From Nocardioides sp. L-11A (GTDB lineage Bacteria; Actinomycetota; Actinomycetes; Propionibacteriales; Nocardioidaceae), in NCBI GenBank assembly GCA_029961745.1, contig CP124680.1:1426001-1490000 (forward strand): a stretch of 64,000 nt of DNA, given 5' to 3'. Every line of letters begins with the position of its first letter. Position 1 is the first letter of the stretch. Shown here one piece after another: positions 9,701 through 16,840 of this stretch. The notes below the pieces were generated by a model. It searched no databases. It was not told the origin of the DNA and saw nothing but the letters and a program-made list of their open reading frames with translations. Position numbers and translations under genes: made by a program.

Positions 9701-12700
9701 CGGCTCGACCTGCACGATCACCGAGAACGCCCCGTCCCCGGCCGCGCCGAGCGCCACCGACGCCTCCTACGTGTGGGGCGCGGAGACGATCACGCCGGCG
9801 AGCGTCAAGGTCACCAAGGCGAACCCGACGGCCACGTTCACCGTGACCAACCCGGTACGCCGGGTCACCGGATCCTTCGCGGTGGGCAAGGTCGTCAACG
9901 GCGGCACCGCCGGCACGGCGTACGCCGACCAGCCGTTCACCTTCACCTACTCCTGCACCCCCGCCGGCGGCGGCACCGCGCTGACCGGCTCCCTGCAGGC
10001 CCGGGCCGGTCAGACGACCGGCCTGCCCGCGGGCGTCGAGATCCCGGCCGGCAGCTCCTGCACGATCACCGAGGGCGCCAACCCGGCGCCGATCGACCCC
10101 TACCGCTGGGACGACGGCGTCAGCTTCAGCGTCACCGGTGCGACCGGCTCGGCCTCGGGCCGCAGCGTCGACTTCACCACGCCGGCCGACGGCGGCGCCG
10201 TGACGGTGCAGGCCACCAACACGATCAGCCGCCGCGAGGTCGACGTCGCGGTGACCAAGCGGGTCGTCGACCCCGACGGCGGGTTCACCGGAGCGGCCAG
10301 CACCACCTTCCAGGTGTCGCTGACCTGTGCGGGCACCACCTACGGTCCGAACGGCGTCAAGGCCGGCGCCACGGTGAGCTTCACCGTGCCGCTCGGCGTG
10401 ACCTGCTCGGCGAGCGAGTCCCCGATCCCGGCCGGAGCCGGCCTGGCGGACGCCTCCTTCGCCTGGTCCGCCGACCCGGACATCGCGCCCGCGTCGGTCA
10501 AGGCCGCCGAGGGCTCCTCGCCCACGATCACGGTGACCAACACCGTGGAGCGGGTGCGCGGCGCGGTCGACCTGACCAAGATCGTCGACGAGGCCGGGCA
10601 CTCCGGCGTCCTCGCCGCTGACCGCACCTACGCCGGCACCTGGTCCTGCACCTACGGCGGGCAGTCGGTCGGCGGCGCTTGGACGGTCGACGGCGCGGGC
10701 ACCGCCAGCCTCACCGGCCCGGCGGGCAACGTGCTGCTCACCTCGCAGTGCACCGCGACGGAGAACGACCGTGGCGCCGTGAGCGGCGACCCGTCGTACG
10801 TGTGGGAGACCCCCACGCTCACCGGGGTCACGGTGAGCGCCGCGGGCCCGAACACGCTGAAGGTCACCAACAAGATCAAGCGCCTCACCGGCGGCCTCCT
10901 CGTGACCAAGAAGGTCACCGGCGAGACCGACGGCTACACCCGCACCGGTGCCGACTTCACCGTGGCCTACCACTGCTACCTCGCGGCCCCGGCCACCGGG
11001 CCCTTCTTCGAGGGTGAGGTCCAGGTCGTCGCCGGTGCCGCCGCGGTGCCGCTGGCCGGCGGGATCCCGCGGGGCTGGACCTGCGAGGTCCGCGAGACCA
11101 CCCCAGGTGCCCAGGTGCTGCGCGACGCGTCGTACGCCTGGGGCGAGCCCACGATCGAGATCGACGGTGACGAGACCGACACGGTCGAGATCGACGCCGA
11201 CGGCGCCACCGTCGCGGTCGCCAACCCGATCACCCGGGTGACCGGCGACCTCGAGATCCGCAAGGCCTACGGCCCCGGCGTGACCTCGGGCGTCATCGCC
11301 TCGGGCACCGCGTTCACCGGCACCTGGTCCTGCGTCTACGACCAGGGCGAGGCGACGGAGGAGACCTTCTCCGGCACCTGGCGCGTCACCGGCACCGGCG
11401 ACGCCGCGCTCACCCCCGACTCGGACCTGCCGCTCGGCGCGGTCTGCTCGGCAACGGAGGACGCGCTCGACGACGGTGACCTGACCGACACCTCCTGGAC
11501 GTGGACCGCACCCCAGGTCTCCGGACCGGTCACCGTCGGCGCCACGACGCCGGCGCTGGTCGTCACCAACGACGTGAAGCGGGTCTACTCCGACCTCACC
11601 GTGGTCAAGGAATACGACGGCCCCGCGGCCGCCCTGCCCGGCGGCACCACCGTCCAGGGCGCCTGGAGCTGCAGCTACGACACCACGGTCGTCGGCCAGG
11701 GTCGCTGGGAGCTGCCCGCGACGGGTGGCTCGGTCCAGGTCGCCGGTCCGGCCGAGCGGATCCCCGCCGAGTCGGTCTGCACCGTCACCGAGGACACCCT
11801 CGACGACGGCGACCTCGCCGACGGCTCGTACACGTGGCTCGCTCCGGTCATCGCGCCGGACGACGGCGTCGTCACGCTCACCGCGGCCGGCGGCCAGAAG
11901 GTGACGATCACCAACGACGTCGCCCGCGTCTACGGGACCCTGGCGATCACCAAGGAGATCGCGGGCGGCCAGTCGCTCGACGACGACCTGACCTTCACCG
12001 GCGGCTACCGGTGCACCTACGGCGGCGACGCCCCGGTCACGGGGACCTGGACGGTCACCGACGAGGGCACCTTCACCGTCGGTGGCGTCCTGGTCGGCTC
12101 GACCTGCACCGCCACCGAGGACACTGCGCTCCGGCCCGCGCCGGTCGCCGGTGACCCCTCGTTCGTGTGGCAGGCGCCGGTCGTCGCGCCGGACTCGGTC
12201 ACCGTCGGCGCCGGGACGAGGGTCACGCTGACCGTCACCAACACCGCGTCGCGGACCACGGGCGCCTTCGCCATCACCAAGGCGCTGACGGGTGCCACGG
12301 CCGGCGAGCCGAACGGCCAGACCTACACCTTCGACTACTCCTGCGTGGCCAAGAACGGCGACGAGGTCAAGGGCACCTCCGACGCCATCGCCGCGGGCGG
12401 GATCTGGAACGCACCCGACGTCCCGGTCGGCAGCTCCTGCACGGTGAGCGAGAACGCGCTCCCCGCGCTCGGTGACCCGTCGTACTCGTGGAAGGCCGCG
12501 GCGTACGGCGTCGCCGGCGTCGACGAGAACGGCGTCAGCACCGGGCCCGCCGGCGTCACCTTCACGCTGCCCGCCGGCCAGGCGGCGGTCGTCGTCACGG
12601 TCACCAACGAGCTCCAGCGGCACACCCGCGCCGTGGAGGTCGCCAAGACGGTCTCCGGGACGAAGGCGGGCTATGTCGGCGGCGACTTCGCCGTGGACGT

Positions 12701-14324
12701 GACGTGCACGCCGGTCAGCGGGGCCGAGATCACGCGGACCCTGACGGTCTCGCCGACCACGGCGGGCACCGTGAGCGACGTTCCGATCGGCTCCACCTGC
12801 ACGGTCCAGGAGCAGGCGACCCGGCCGGCACTCGCCGACCCGTCGTACCGCTGGGGCACGCCGACCTACACCCCGTCCGGCCCGGTGACCGTCACCGCCG
12901 GCCAGGGCCCGGTCCGGGTCACGGTCGACAACCCGATCAGCCGGGTGTTCGGCACCTTCAGCGTGAAGAAGGCGCTGACCGGCTCCGGTGTCCCCGCGGG
13001 TGCCCCGCAGGGCGTCACCTACCCGTTCGACTACGCCTGTGACGTGCCCGGCACCGACGACCCGGTGACCGGCCGGATCGAGGTGCCCGTCGGCACGGTG
13101 ACGGCGTACGACGGGCCGCGGCTGCCGCAGGGCAGCACCTGCCGGCTCACCGAGCCGACCGCGGACCTGCCCGCCCCCGACCGCGGCTTCGCGTGGGGCG
13201 ACGTCAGCTACACCGTCGACGGCGATGCCGCCGGATCGGGTCGCGACGTCGACCTGACCATCGGCGCCGACACGACGGTCGCGGTGGTCGCCACCAACAC
13301 GCTGCTGCGCACTCCCGGCGGCTACCGGGTCGCGAAGACCTCGGACCCCGGGTCCGGCGCGGTCGTGGCCCCGGGCGACGTGATCACCTACACGGTGACG
13401 ATCACGCCCGACGGCACCAACCCGGTCGACGACGTCGTGGTCGTGGACGATCTCGCCGAGATCGCGCCGTACGCCACCGCCGTCGGCGCGCCCGTGGCCA
13501 GCCAGGGCACGGCGGTCGTCGACGGGCAGAAGATCCGGTGGACCGCGGGCACCGTCGACGGCAGCCAGCCGTTGACGCTGACCTACCGCTACCAGGTGGA
13601 CGCCGCAGCCGTCGGTGTGGAGCTGCGCAATGTGGCCTCCGCGACGGGCGAGGTGCCGCCGACGACGTGCGAGCCGTGCCAGACGACGCACGAGACCAAG
13701 GCGGAGTGGGACCTGACGAAGACGGCCGACCCGGCCTCGGGCTCGCGGGTCGCGCCCGGCGGCTCGATCACCTACACGCTCACGGCCACCAGCCGGTCGA
13801 AGAAGACCGCGGTCGTCGGCATCGTGGTCGAGGACGACCTCACCGCCGTCCTGGGCAACGCGCAGCTCCAGCCGCTCGGCACGCCGAGCGCCGGCAGCGT
13901 CACCCGCACCGACAACCGCCTGGTGTGGCAGATCCCGACGCTGGCGCCGGGCGCAGTCGCCACGCTGAGCTACACGGTCGTCGTCAACACCGGCGCGTGG
14001 GGCGTGACCCTGCGCAACGTGGTCAGCGGCAGCGCGGAGGACACGCCGCCGTCGTCCTGCCCGAAGATCGGCAGCCCGGCGCGCGTGGCGAGCCTGTGCA
14101 CCACCGAGCACACCACCCCGCCCAGCCCGGGCGATGTCGGTGGTGTCGACGACGGCGGCGGCAAGAAGGGCGGCGGCGACAAGGACGGTGAGGTCGGCGG
14201 CGTGGCTCTGCCGGACACCGGCAGCCCGGCCAGCCTGCCGTGGTTCCTTGTCTCCGGCGTGCTGATGCTGCTGTGCGGTGGCTACCTGATCGGCCGGAAC
14301 CGGAAGGGCACCCACCGCGCCTGA
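6723..14324 (+). CDS. Giant LPXTG cell-wall protein with 17 beta-sandwich repeats and two DUF11 units
   Basis: The product is about 2533 residues. An arginine-rich N-terminus and hydrophobic core end in a signal-peptidase site near AQAAT (residue 46). A head domain (to about 266) contains FLLGKVTHYNNPV, like choice-of-anchor K domains. Seventeen tandem units of 95-125 residues follow (267-2198); units 3-17 match the DUF5979 pattern, while 1-2 are divergent SpaA-like units. Two DUF11 units (from 2199 and 2329), a Gly/Lys linker, LPDTG, a hydrophobic helix and a basic tail complete it, so sortase should attach it to peptidoglycan. ATG 6723 is chosen because GGAGGGG lies 8 bases upstream. Likely an adhesin or stalk; no sortase gene is in the window. 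Confidence 0.9.
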   Translation: MGVIADRSSRAPSRRPGAIRRTGIRIVALALLAGGINIGVGLSPATVPAAQAATITIGQVTAQMSDHAPTSGNCIRYAPTNTSTSSAYVTSSGEARTAHGYDNNCPTNLSINSQSAVGVVPTAATTAQDGTPFLLGKVTHYNNPVTTSDDRFTGKMSFQLAGVTGANTFTWDWTLWETSNSSWSCPSDWWKGNGNCQDQIKFTSAISQQTVTIGGASYRLAVDGFRAPSSNGTCPAAPAGATNNEFLTDENARTAACIYVSLVQVRDLKIVKKVVGAGGVTVPNTTFGFGSTSNRTGSPWDAGSFNLTSSSSTSDSTTKELLQTESVSVTETAPSGAGSDRWALTGIACVDGTGATVPQASYNLAARKLDLANVPAPATTAAGPITCTFTNTYTPKGTLTLVKTVQNAGGGSATAANFTLTATGPTTISGPGNSAAVTAQRVGTGSYDLGETGPVGYVGQGWSCTGGTGNGANGSVTVGDGQNVTCTVVNRYQTGTFKIAKTIADPANGFTGTASTPFTGTYNCGSGNVAFSVSTGTVFTSPAIPVGRTCTVTETQPTGNLKNASYSWSTPTYADNGVTIADGTSPTVRITNTITQATGSIRVTKIVAPRAGTPAGGYTGGSARAFPVTYSCSLPADTVVASGTVDVTPGTPAVVPGIAAGATCTFTETLSAEPGDFADGSYGWDGNAFAPASVTVAAGQTTSTTVTNHFKRNFADLVLKKVVQGGGYVGTGTPFAVTYDCGNNPVTVNLAASGAPSQQTVSVPANVNCTVVETAPAGNLLAPSHEWGTPSYAGLTNGTVAVPNGGSKTVTVTNPTVPVYAKLSVTKAIAPTALASGVASGTTFPVAVACDRPASGGGADYQHTFDLAVGGTATTPDLPVGTSCTVTENAPSGSAGLVDESYVWDGAPAPVTKTLSTKNTTVGVTVTNKIKRAYGALAVTKAVDGLNGVNGAGTTFSGNWSCVYGGDAPVTGTWQRTGAGAATVNGPTGTILLGSTCTITENAPSPAAPSATDASYVWGAETITPASVKVTKANPTATFTVTNPVRRVTGSFAVGKVVNGGTAGTAYADQPFTFTYSCTPAGGGTALTGSLQARAGQTTGLPAGVEIPAGSSCTITEGANPAPIDPYRWDDGVSFSVTGATGSASGRSVDFTTPADGGAVTVQATNTISRREVDVAVTKRVVDPDGGFTGAASTTFQVSLTCAGTTYGPNGVKAGATVSFTVPLGVTCSASESPIPAGAGLADASFAWSADPDIAPASVKAAEGSSPTITVTNTVERVRGAVDLTKIVDEAGHSGVLAADRTYAGTWSCTYGGQSVGGAWTVDGAGTASLTGPAGNVLLTSQCTATENDRGAVSGDPSYVWETPTLTGVTVSAAGPNTLKVTNKIKRLTGGLLVTKKVTGETDGYTRTGADFTVAYHCYLAAPATGPFFEGEVQVVAGAAAVPLAGGIPRGWTCEVRETTPGAQVLRDASYAWGEPTIEIDGDETDTVEIDADGATVAVANPITRVTGDLEIRKAYGPGVTSGVIASGTAFTGTWSCVYDQGEATEETFSGTWRVTGTGDAALTPDSDLPLGAVCSATEDALDDGDLTDTSWTWTAPQVSGPVTVGATTPALVVTNDVKRVYSDLTVVKEYDGPAAALPGGTTVQGAWSCSYDTTVVGQGRWELPATGGSVQVAGPAERIPAESVCTVTEDTLDDGDLADGSYTWLAPVIAPDDGVVTLTAAGGQKVTITNDVARVYGTLAITKEIAGGQSLDDDLTFTGGYRCTYGGDAPVTGTWTVTDEGTFTVGGVLVGSTCTATEDTALRPAPVAGDPSFVWQAPVVAPDSVTVGAGTRVTLTVTNTASRTTGAFAITKALTGATAGEPNGQTYTFDYSCVAKNGDEVKGTSDAIAAGGIWNAPDVPVGSSCTVSENALPALGDPSYSWKAAAYGVAGVDENGVSTGPAGVTFTLPAGQAAVVVTVTNELQRHTRAVEVAKTVSGTKAGYVGGDFAVDVTCTPVSGAEITRTLTVSPTTAGTVSDVPIGSTCTVQEQATRPALADPSYRWGTPTYTPSGPVTVTAGQGPVRVTVDNPISRVFGTFSVKKALTGSGVPAGAPQGVTYPFDYACDVPGTDDPVTGRIEVPVGTVTAYDGPRLPQGSTCRLTEPTADLPAPDRGFAWGDVSYTVDGDAAGSGRDVDLTIGADTTVAVVATNTLLRTPGGYRVAKTSDPGSGAVVAPGDVITYTVTITPDGTNPVDDVVVVDDLAEIAPYATAVGAPVASQGTAVVDGQKIRWTAGTVDGSQPLTLTYRYQVDAAAVGVELRNVASATGEVPPTTCEPCQTTHETKAEWDLTKTADPASGSRVAPGGSITYTLTATSRSKKTAVVGIVVEDDLTAVLGNAQLQPLGTPSAGSVTRTDNRLVWQIPTLAPGAVATLSYTVVVNTGAWGVTLRNVVSGSAEDTPPSSCPKIGSPARVASLCTTEHTTPPSPGDVGGVDDGGGKKGGGDKDGEVGGVALPDTGSPASLPWFLVSGVLMLLCGGYLIGRNRKGTHRA
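7521..13316 (+). repeat. Seventeen tandem DUF5979/SpaA-like coding units
   Basis: Each unit opens with a strand carrying Lys (pattern VTKxV), has a central Glu in C-T-V-T-E and closes with V-T-N followed by a basic linker such as KRxY. The Lys, Glu and Asn are present in all 17 units. Units 3-17 also keep two cysteines, one in YxC/WSC and one just before T-V-T-E. Sequence between these anchors is strongly diverged, so the array is old. Units 12 and 13 share the unusual D-D-G-D-L element. Confidence 0.85.
13317..14099 (+). repeat. Two DUF11 (conserved repeat) coding units
   Basis: Two units start at GGYRVAKTSDP and WDLTKTADP. Each has the DUF11 features: K-T-x-D-P, then a V-x-P-G-x-x-I-T-Y-T segment, and a closing L-R-N-V near the end of the unit. 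They lie between the DUF5979 array and the wall anchor, where they probably act as spacers. Confidence 0.8.
14208..14321 (+). other. LPDTG cell-wall sorting signal
   Basis: LPDTG is followed by about 20 hydrophobic residues and the basic tail GRNRKGTHRA, the standard sortase substrate layout. Confidence 0.93.
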
Positions 14325-14338
14325 GTGAGCCCCTCGCA

Positions 14339-14379
14339 GACGGGCGTGTCCTTCTCAGACAGGGAAGGGCACGCCCGTG
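14339..14379 (+). terminator. Hairpin after the giant surface-protein gene
   Basis: Arms GACGGGCGTGTCCTTC and GAAGGGCACGCCCGTG pair over 15 positions (one G-U) around a 9-base loop, starting 15 bases after the stop. No T run follows, which is common in high-GC actinobacteria. The right arm coincides with the first msrA-end repeat. Confidence 0.6.
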
Positions 14380-14380
14380 T
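14354..14380. repeat. Direct repeat copy 1 of the msrA 3' end
   Basis: These 27 bases match 14886-14912 at 25 positions. Read on the minus strand they encode TGVPFPV and a stop, against TGVPFPA and a stop in intact msrA. This looks like a displaced attachment-site copy. Confidence 0.6.
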
Positions 14381-14739
14381 CGGTGGTTGACGACATGATC
14401 GTCGACGTGGTGGCCGGGCTGGTGGATGAGGGGGTTCGCGCGCTGGTCCTTGATGCCGGTCGCGGGCCCGAGAGCGAGCTGGAGCGCCGTGGTCGGTGTC
14501 TCGATGCGATCTGCCAGGATGCCGTCGGCATGTCACCTGCTCGGGTCGTCCTGGACTTCGACGAGACCCTGGTCGCCTCTGATCGTCGTCGCCTCTACGC
14601 GGCGGTGCCGTCGCAGGCCCGGGACGCCGTCACCTACGAGCATGCTCGCCGCAATGAAGAGCAACTCCTGGCCCTGCCGGACGTCGTTGCCTGGTGTTGG
14701 GCTCGTGGCGGGGATTGGCGTCGCCGGATCTCGCCGTAG
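14377..14739 (+). CDS. Hypothetical 120-residue protein between msrA-end repeats
   Basis: I do not recognise this family. The protein is acidic in its first half (DEGVRALVLDAGRGPESELERRG) and ends with ALPDVVAWCWARGGDWRRRI. GGAAGGG lies 7 bases before the GTG start, and both sit inside the first copy of the msrA-end repeat. It lies between two near-identical direct repeats with hairpins on both sides, so it may be cargo left from an integrated element. It could also be a truncated relic, and the start is uncertain. Confidence 0.5.
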   Translation: MSVVDDMIVDVVAGLVDEGVRALVLDAGRGPESELERRGRCLDAICQDAVGMSPARVVLDFDETLVASDRRRLYAAVPSQARDAVTYEHARRNEEQLLALPDVVAWCWARGGDWRRRISP

Positions 14740-14772
14740 ATCGCACGAGTGCGCGAGGTCTGAGAAACGCGA

Positions 14773-14835
14773 AGCCCGAGCGCCACGTCCGTCCGGACGG
14801 GTCTCGGGCTCACTTCTTGGGGCTAGTGCCCCAAG
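14773..14835. terminator. Two tandem hairpins between the hypothetical gene and msrA
   Basis: AGCCCGAG and CTCGGGCT form an 8-base stem enclosing the self-complementary CGTCCGGACG. Immediately after it CTTGGGGC-TAGT-GCCCCAAG makes a perfect 8-base stem with a 4-base loop. They could end transcription from both the hypothetical gene (plus) and msrA (minus). Confidence 0.55.
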
Positions 14836-14885
14836 CGCATCAAGTATCGCTCATGCCGCCGACAGAGCCAAGCGGATCGCATCGG

Positions 14886-14912
14886 CTCAGGCAGGGAAGG
14901 GCACACCCGTGT
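14886..14912. repeat. Direct repeat copy 2 (3' end of msrA)
   Basis: This second copy contains the stop codon and last codons of the intact msrA. It is in the same orientation as copy 1, 532 bases away, with two mismatches over 27 bases. Confidence 0.6.
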
Positions 14913-15537
14913 TGGCGTGGCACCGGTAGCCGTGCGGGACCTTGTGGAGGTACTGCTGGTGGTGCGGCTCGGCGTAGTAGTACGCCGGCGCGGGCGCGAT
15001 CTCGGTGGTGATCTCTCCGTAGCCGCGACCGGCGATCTCGGCTCCGTACACCTGCGTCAGCTCGCGCGCGGTCTGCTCCTGCTCGGGCGACGTGTAGTAG
15101 ATCGCCGAGCGGTACTGGCTGCCGATGTCATTGCCCTGACGCATGCCCTGGGTCGGGTCGTGGACCTCGAAGAACTGCTTGACGAGGTCGGCGTAGGTGA
15201 CCCGGGCGGGGTCGAAGACGATCCGGACGGCCTCGGTGTGGCCGGTGCGGCCGCTGCAGACCTCCTCGTACGTCGGGTGCGGGGTGTACCCGCCGGCGTA
15301 GCCGACCGAGGTCGACCACACGCCCGGCACCTGCCAGTAGATCTCCTCGGCGCCCCAGAAGCAGCCGAGGCCGAAGATGGCGACCTCGAGGCCGTCGGGG
15401 ACCTCGCCGGTGTCGGGGCCGGTCACCAGCGGGGTGTGCAGCACCTCGTGCAGCGGGGGGAGGGCGAACGCCGGGGCGGCGCGGCCGGGCAGTGCCTCGG
15501 TGGCATCGACGAGGTCGGGGGTGCGGCGGGAGAACAT
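14887..15537 (-). CDS. msrA: Peptide-methionine (S)-S-oxide reductase
   Basis: MsrA reduces methionine S-sulfoxide in free or protein-bound form. The 216-residue protein carries the catalytic motif GCFWGAE with Cys near residue 59, followed by the family blocks GYAGGYTPHPTYEEVCSG and HDPTQGMRQGNDIGSQYRS. The C-terminal HQQYLHKVPHGYRC holds a likely resolving cysteine. The N-terminal 45 residues are a short extension common in actinobacterial forms. The ATG at 15537 is chosen because the family alignment begins there. The 3' end is one copy of the direct repeat described separately. Confidence 0.95.
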   Translation of the reverse strand: MFSRRTPDLVDATEALPGRAAPAFALPPLHEVLHTPLVTGPDTGEVPDGLEVAIFGLGCFWGAEEIYWQVPGVWSTSVGYAGGYTPHPTYEEVCSGRTGHTEAVRIVFDPARVTYADLVKQFFEVHDPTQGMRQGNDIGSQYRSAIYYTSPEQEQTARELTQVYGAEIAGRGYGEITTEIAPAPAYYYAEPHHQQYLHKVPHGYRCHANTGVPFPA

Positions 15538-15577
15538 GCCTCCATTGTCTCCCCGCCGGCAAGCACGGCCGGCCGGC

Positions 15578-16510
15578 TCAGCCGTGGTCGGCGCACCAGG
15601 CGTCGCGCTTCGCCGGCTTCGCCTGGAAGACCGCACGGATCAGCTGGGCCTGGAGCGCCGAGTAGAGCTCGATCTCCTTCTCGACCAGCCGCCGTGCCGC
15701 GGGCTTCCTCGCAAGCACCAGCGCCTCGGCGTGACGCCAGACCATCTCCCGCCAGCCGCGCATGATCACGCCGGCGACCGCCTCCTCGGCCGTGCCGGCG
15801 TCGATGTCGTCGAAGGTCGGGTCGAAGCGGGCCGCTTCCTCCGCGAACACCGGGGCGTAGAGGCTGTCGAGACGGTTGTTGTAGCGGTTGTGGTCCGGCT
15901 TGTGACTTCCGTCGGGACCGGTGAGGCCCACGGCGGCGAGGACCCGCGGGAAGTCGCTGTTGATGTGGGCGTTCATGGCGAGCAGGAAGTTGCCGAGGCC
16001 GCTCATCGCCCGGTCGTCCTCGGCCTGTAGGGCGATGCGCCAGGCCGCGGGGATGCCGGTGCGCTGACCGGCCTCCCAGCGGCCGGTGGTGTCGAAGTAC
16101 ATCTCGGCGAACACCGCGTCGACCCGGTTCAGCCAGGCCCGGTCGGCGAAGTAGCCGCCGCGCACCGCGTCCCGGACGTTCTCGGTGACCCGGAGGTAGG
16201 CCAGGGAGAAGATCGCGCTGTGCGAGCAGGTGCTCGCCAGCCCGTCGAGCCGGGCCTCCATCCGGGCCACCACGTCGTCGATGCAGGCGTCCGCGCCGTC
16301 GACGCACACGTCGCCGGTGTACGGCGTCGCCGGCACCGGGATCGGCGCCAGCAGGGCGACCACGGCATCGAGCGGGGGGAGGAGCAGGCCGCGCAGGGGA
16401 TCCGGGTCGTCGTCGTACCCGGCCGCTGAGGCGGGTGGCGCGACCAGTGCGCCGAGCGCGAGCAGGCAGGGCAGGACAACGGCGGCCAGGATTCGAGTGA
16501 GGGCGGTCAC
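15578..16510 (-). CDS. Secreted DUF5995 family protein
   Basis: The 310-residue product begins at GTG 16510 with a classical signal peptide (basic start, LAAVVLPCLLALGALV, cleavage near ASA-AGYD). The mature part is mostly helical and includes the family blocks IDDVVARMEARLDGL, FADRAWLNRVDAVFAEMYFDT and NAHINSDFPRVLAA. DUF5995 proteins have no firm biochemical role; the conserved His and Asp residues hint at a metal site, which is inference. The four cysteines outside the signal suggest disulfides. It stands alone between msrA (same strand, 40 bases downstream) and the divergent toxin-antitoxin pair. Confidence 0.8.
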   Translation of the reverse strand: MTALTRILAAVVLPCLLALGALVAPPASAAGYDDDPDPLRGLLLPPLDAVVALLAPIPVPATPYTGDVCVDGADACIDDVVARMEARLDGLASTCSHSAIFSLAYLRVTENVRDAVRGGYFADRAWLNRVDAVFAEMYFDTTGRWEAGQRTGIPAAWRIALQAEDDRAMSGLGNFLLAMNAHINSDFPRVLAAVGLTGPDGSHKPDHNRYNNRLDSLYAPVFAEEAARFDPTFDDIDAGTAEEAVAGVIMRGWREMVWRHAEALVLARKPAARRLVEKEIELYSALQAQLIRAVFQAKPAKRDAWCADHG

Positions 16511-16598
16511 ACCCCGAGAAACGAGCGTCCGCTCGCTTTGGTCACGAGAGGGCTGTGGAAAGCCGTTCGACACTGCAGCCCGGTCGGCGCACGATGGT

Positions 16599-16615
16599 GG
16601 TATCGCACTGATACC
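16599..16615. promoter_or_regulatory. Inverted repeat upstream of the toxin-antitoxin pair
   Basis: GGTATC and GATACC form a perfect inverted repeat with a 5-base spacer, 12 bases before the antitoxin ATG. Ribbon-helix-helix antitoxins typically bind such sites to repress their own operon, so this is a likely autoregulatory operator. Confidence 0.6.
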
Positions 16616-16627
16616 GAGAGGACTATC

Positions 16628-16840
16628 ATGAGTGTCATGGCCTTCACCCTGCGGACCGACGCCGAGCTCGACGCCGCTCTGGCGACGCTGGCCGAGGAGT
16701 TCGGGCTGTCGAAGCAGGAGGTCGTTCGTCGACTTGTGCTCGCAGAGGCCGCGAAGACGAAGAAGAGGCATGACCTCGACGCGGTGCTGGACAGCGAGCT
16801 CCCGCGCTGGGCCGCCGTCCTCGACCGGCTCGGGCAGTAG
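16628..16840 (+). CDS. Ribbon-helix-helix antitoxin of a Doc-type pair
   Basis: The 70-residue protein has one short strand (AFTLRTD) then two helices (AELDAALATLAEEFG and SKQEVVRRLVLAEAA), the CopG/Arc ribbon-helix-helix DNA-binding layout. A charged C-terminal part would bind and neutralise the toxin. GAGAGGA 5 bases upstream fits ATG 16628; longer in-frame starts would include the operator. The stop overlaps the toxin GTG by one base, giving coupled translation. Confidence 0.85.
   Translation: MSVMAFTLRTDAELDAALATLAEEFGLSKQEVVRRLVLAEAAKTKKRHDLDAVLDSELPRWAAVLDRLGQ

Noticed and set aside
7521..13316. Possible CRISPR or tandem DNA repeat array
   Set aside because: The periodicity is at protein level, units are about 300 bases and strongly diverged in DNA, and there are no short identical repeats with unique spacers.
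6849..14315. Open minus-strand frame of about 2488 codons opposite the surface-protein gene
   Set aside because: It is the antisense shadow of a repetitive, G/C3-rich gene: low-complexity Arg/Gly/Val/Asp translation, no domains and no ribosome site, while the plus strand has signal peptide, repeats and sorting signal.
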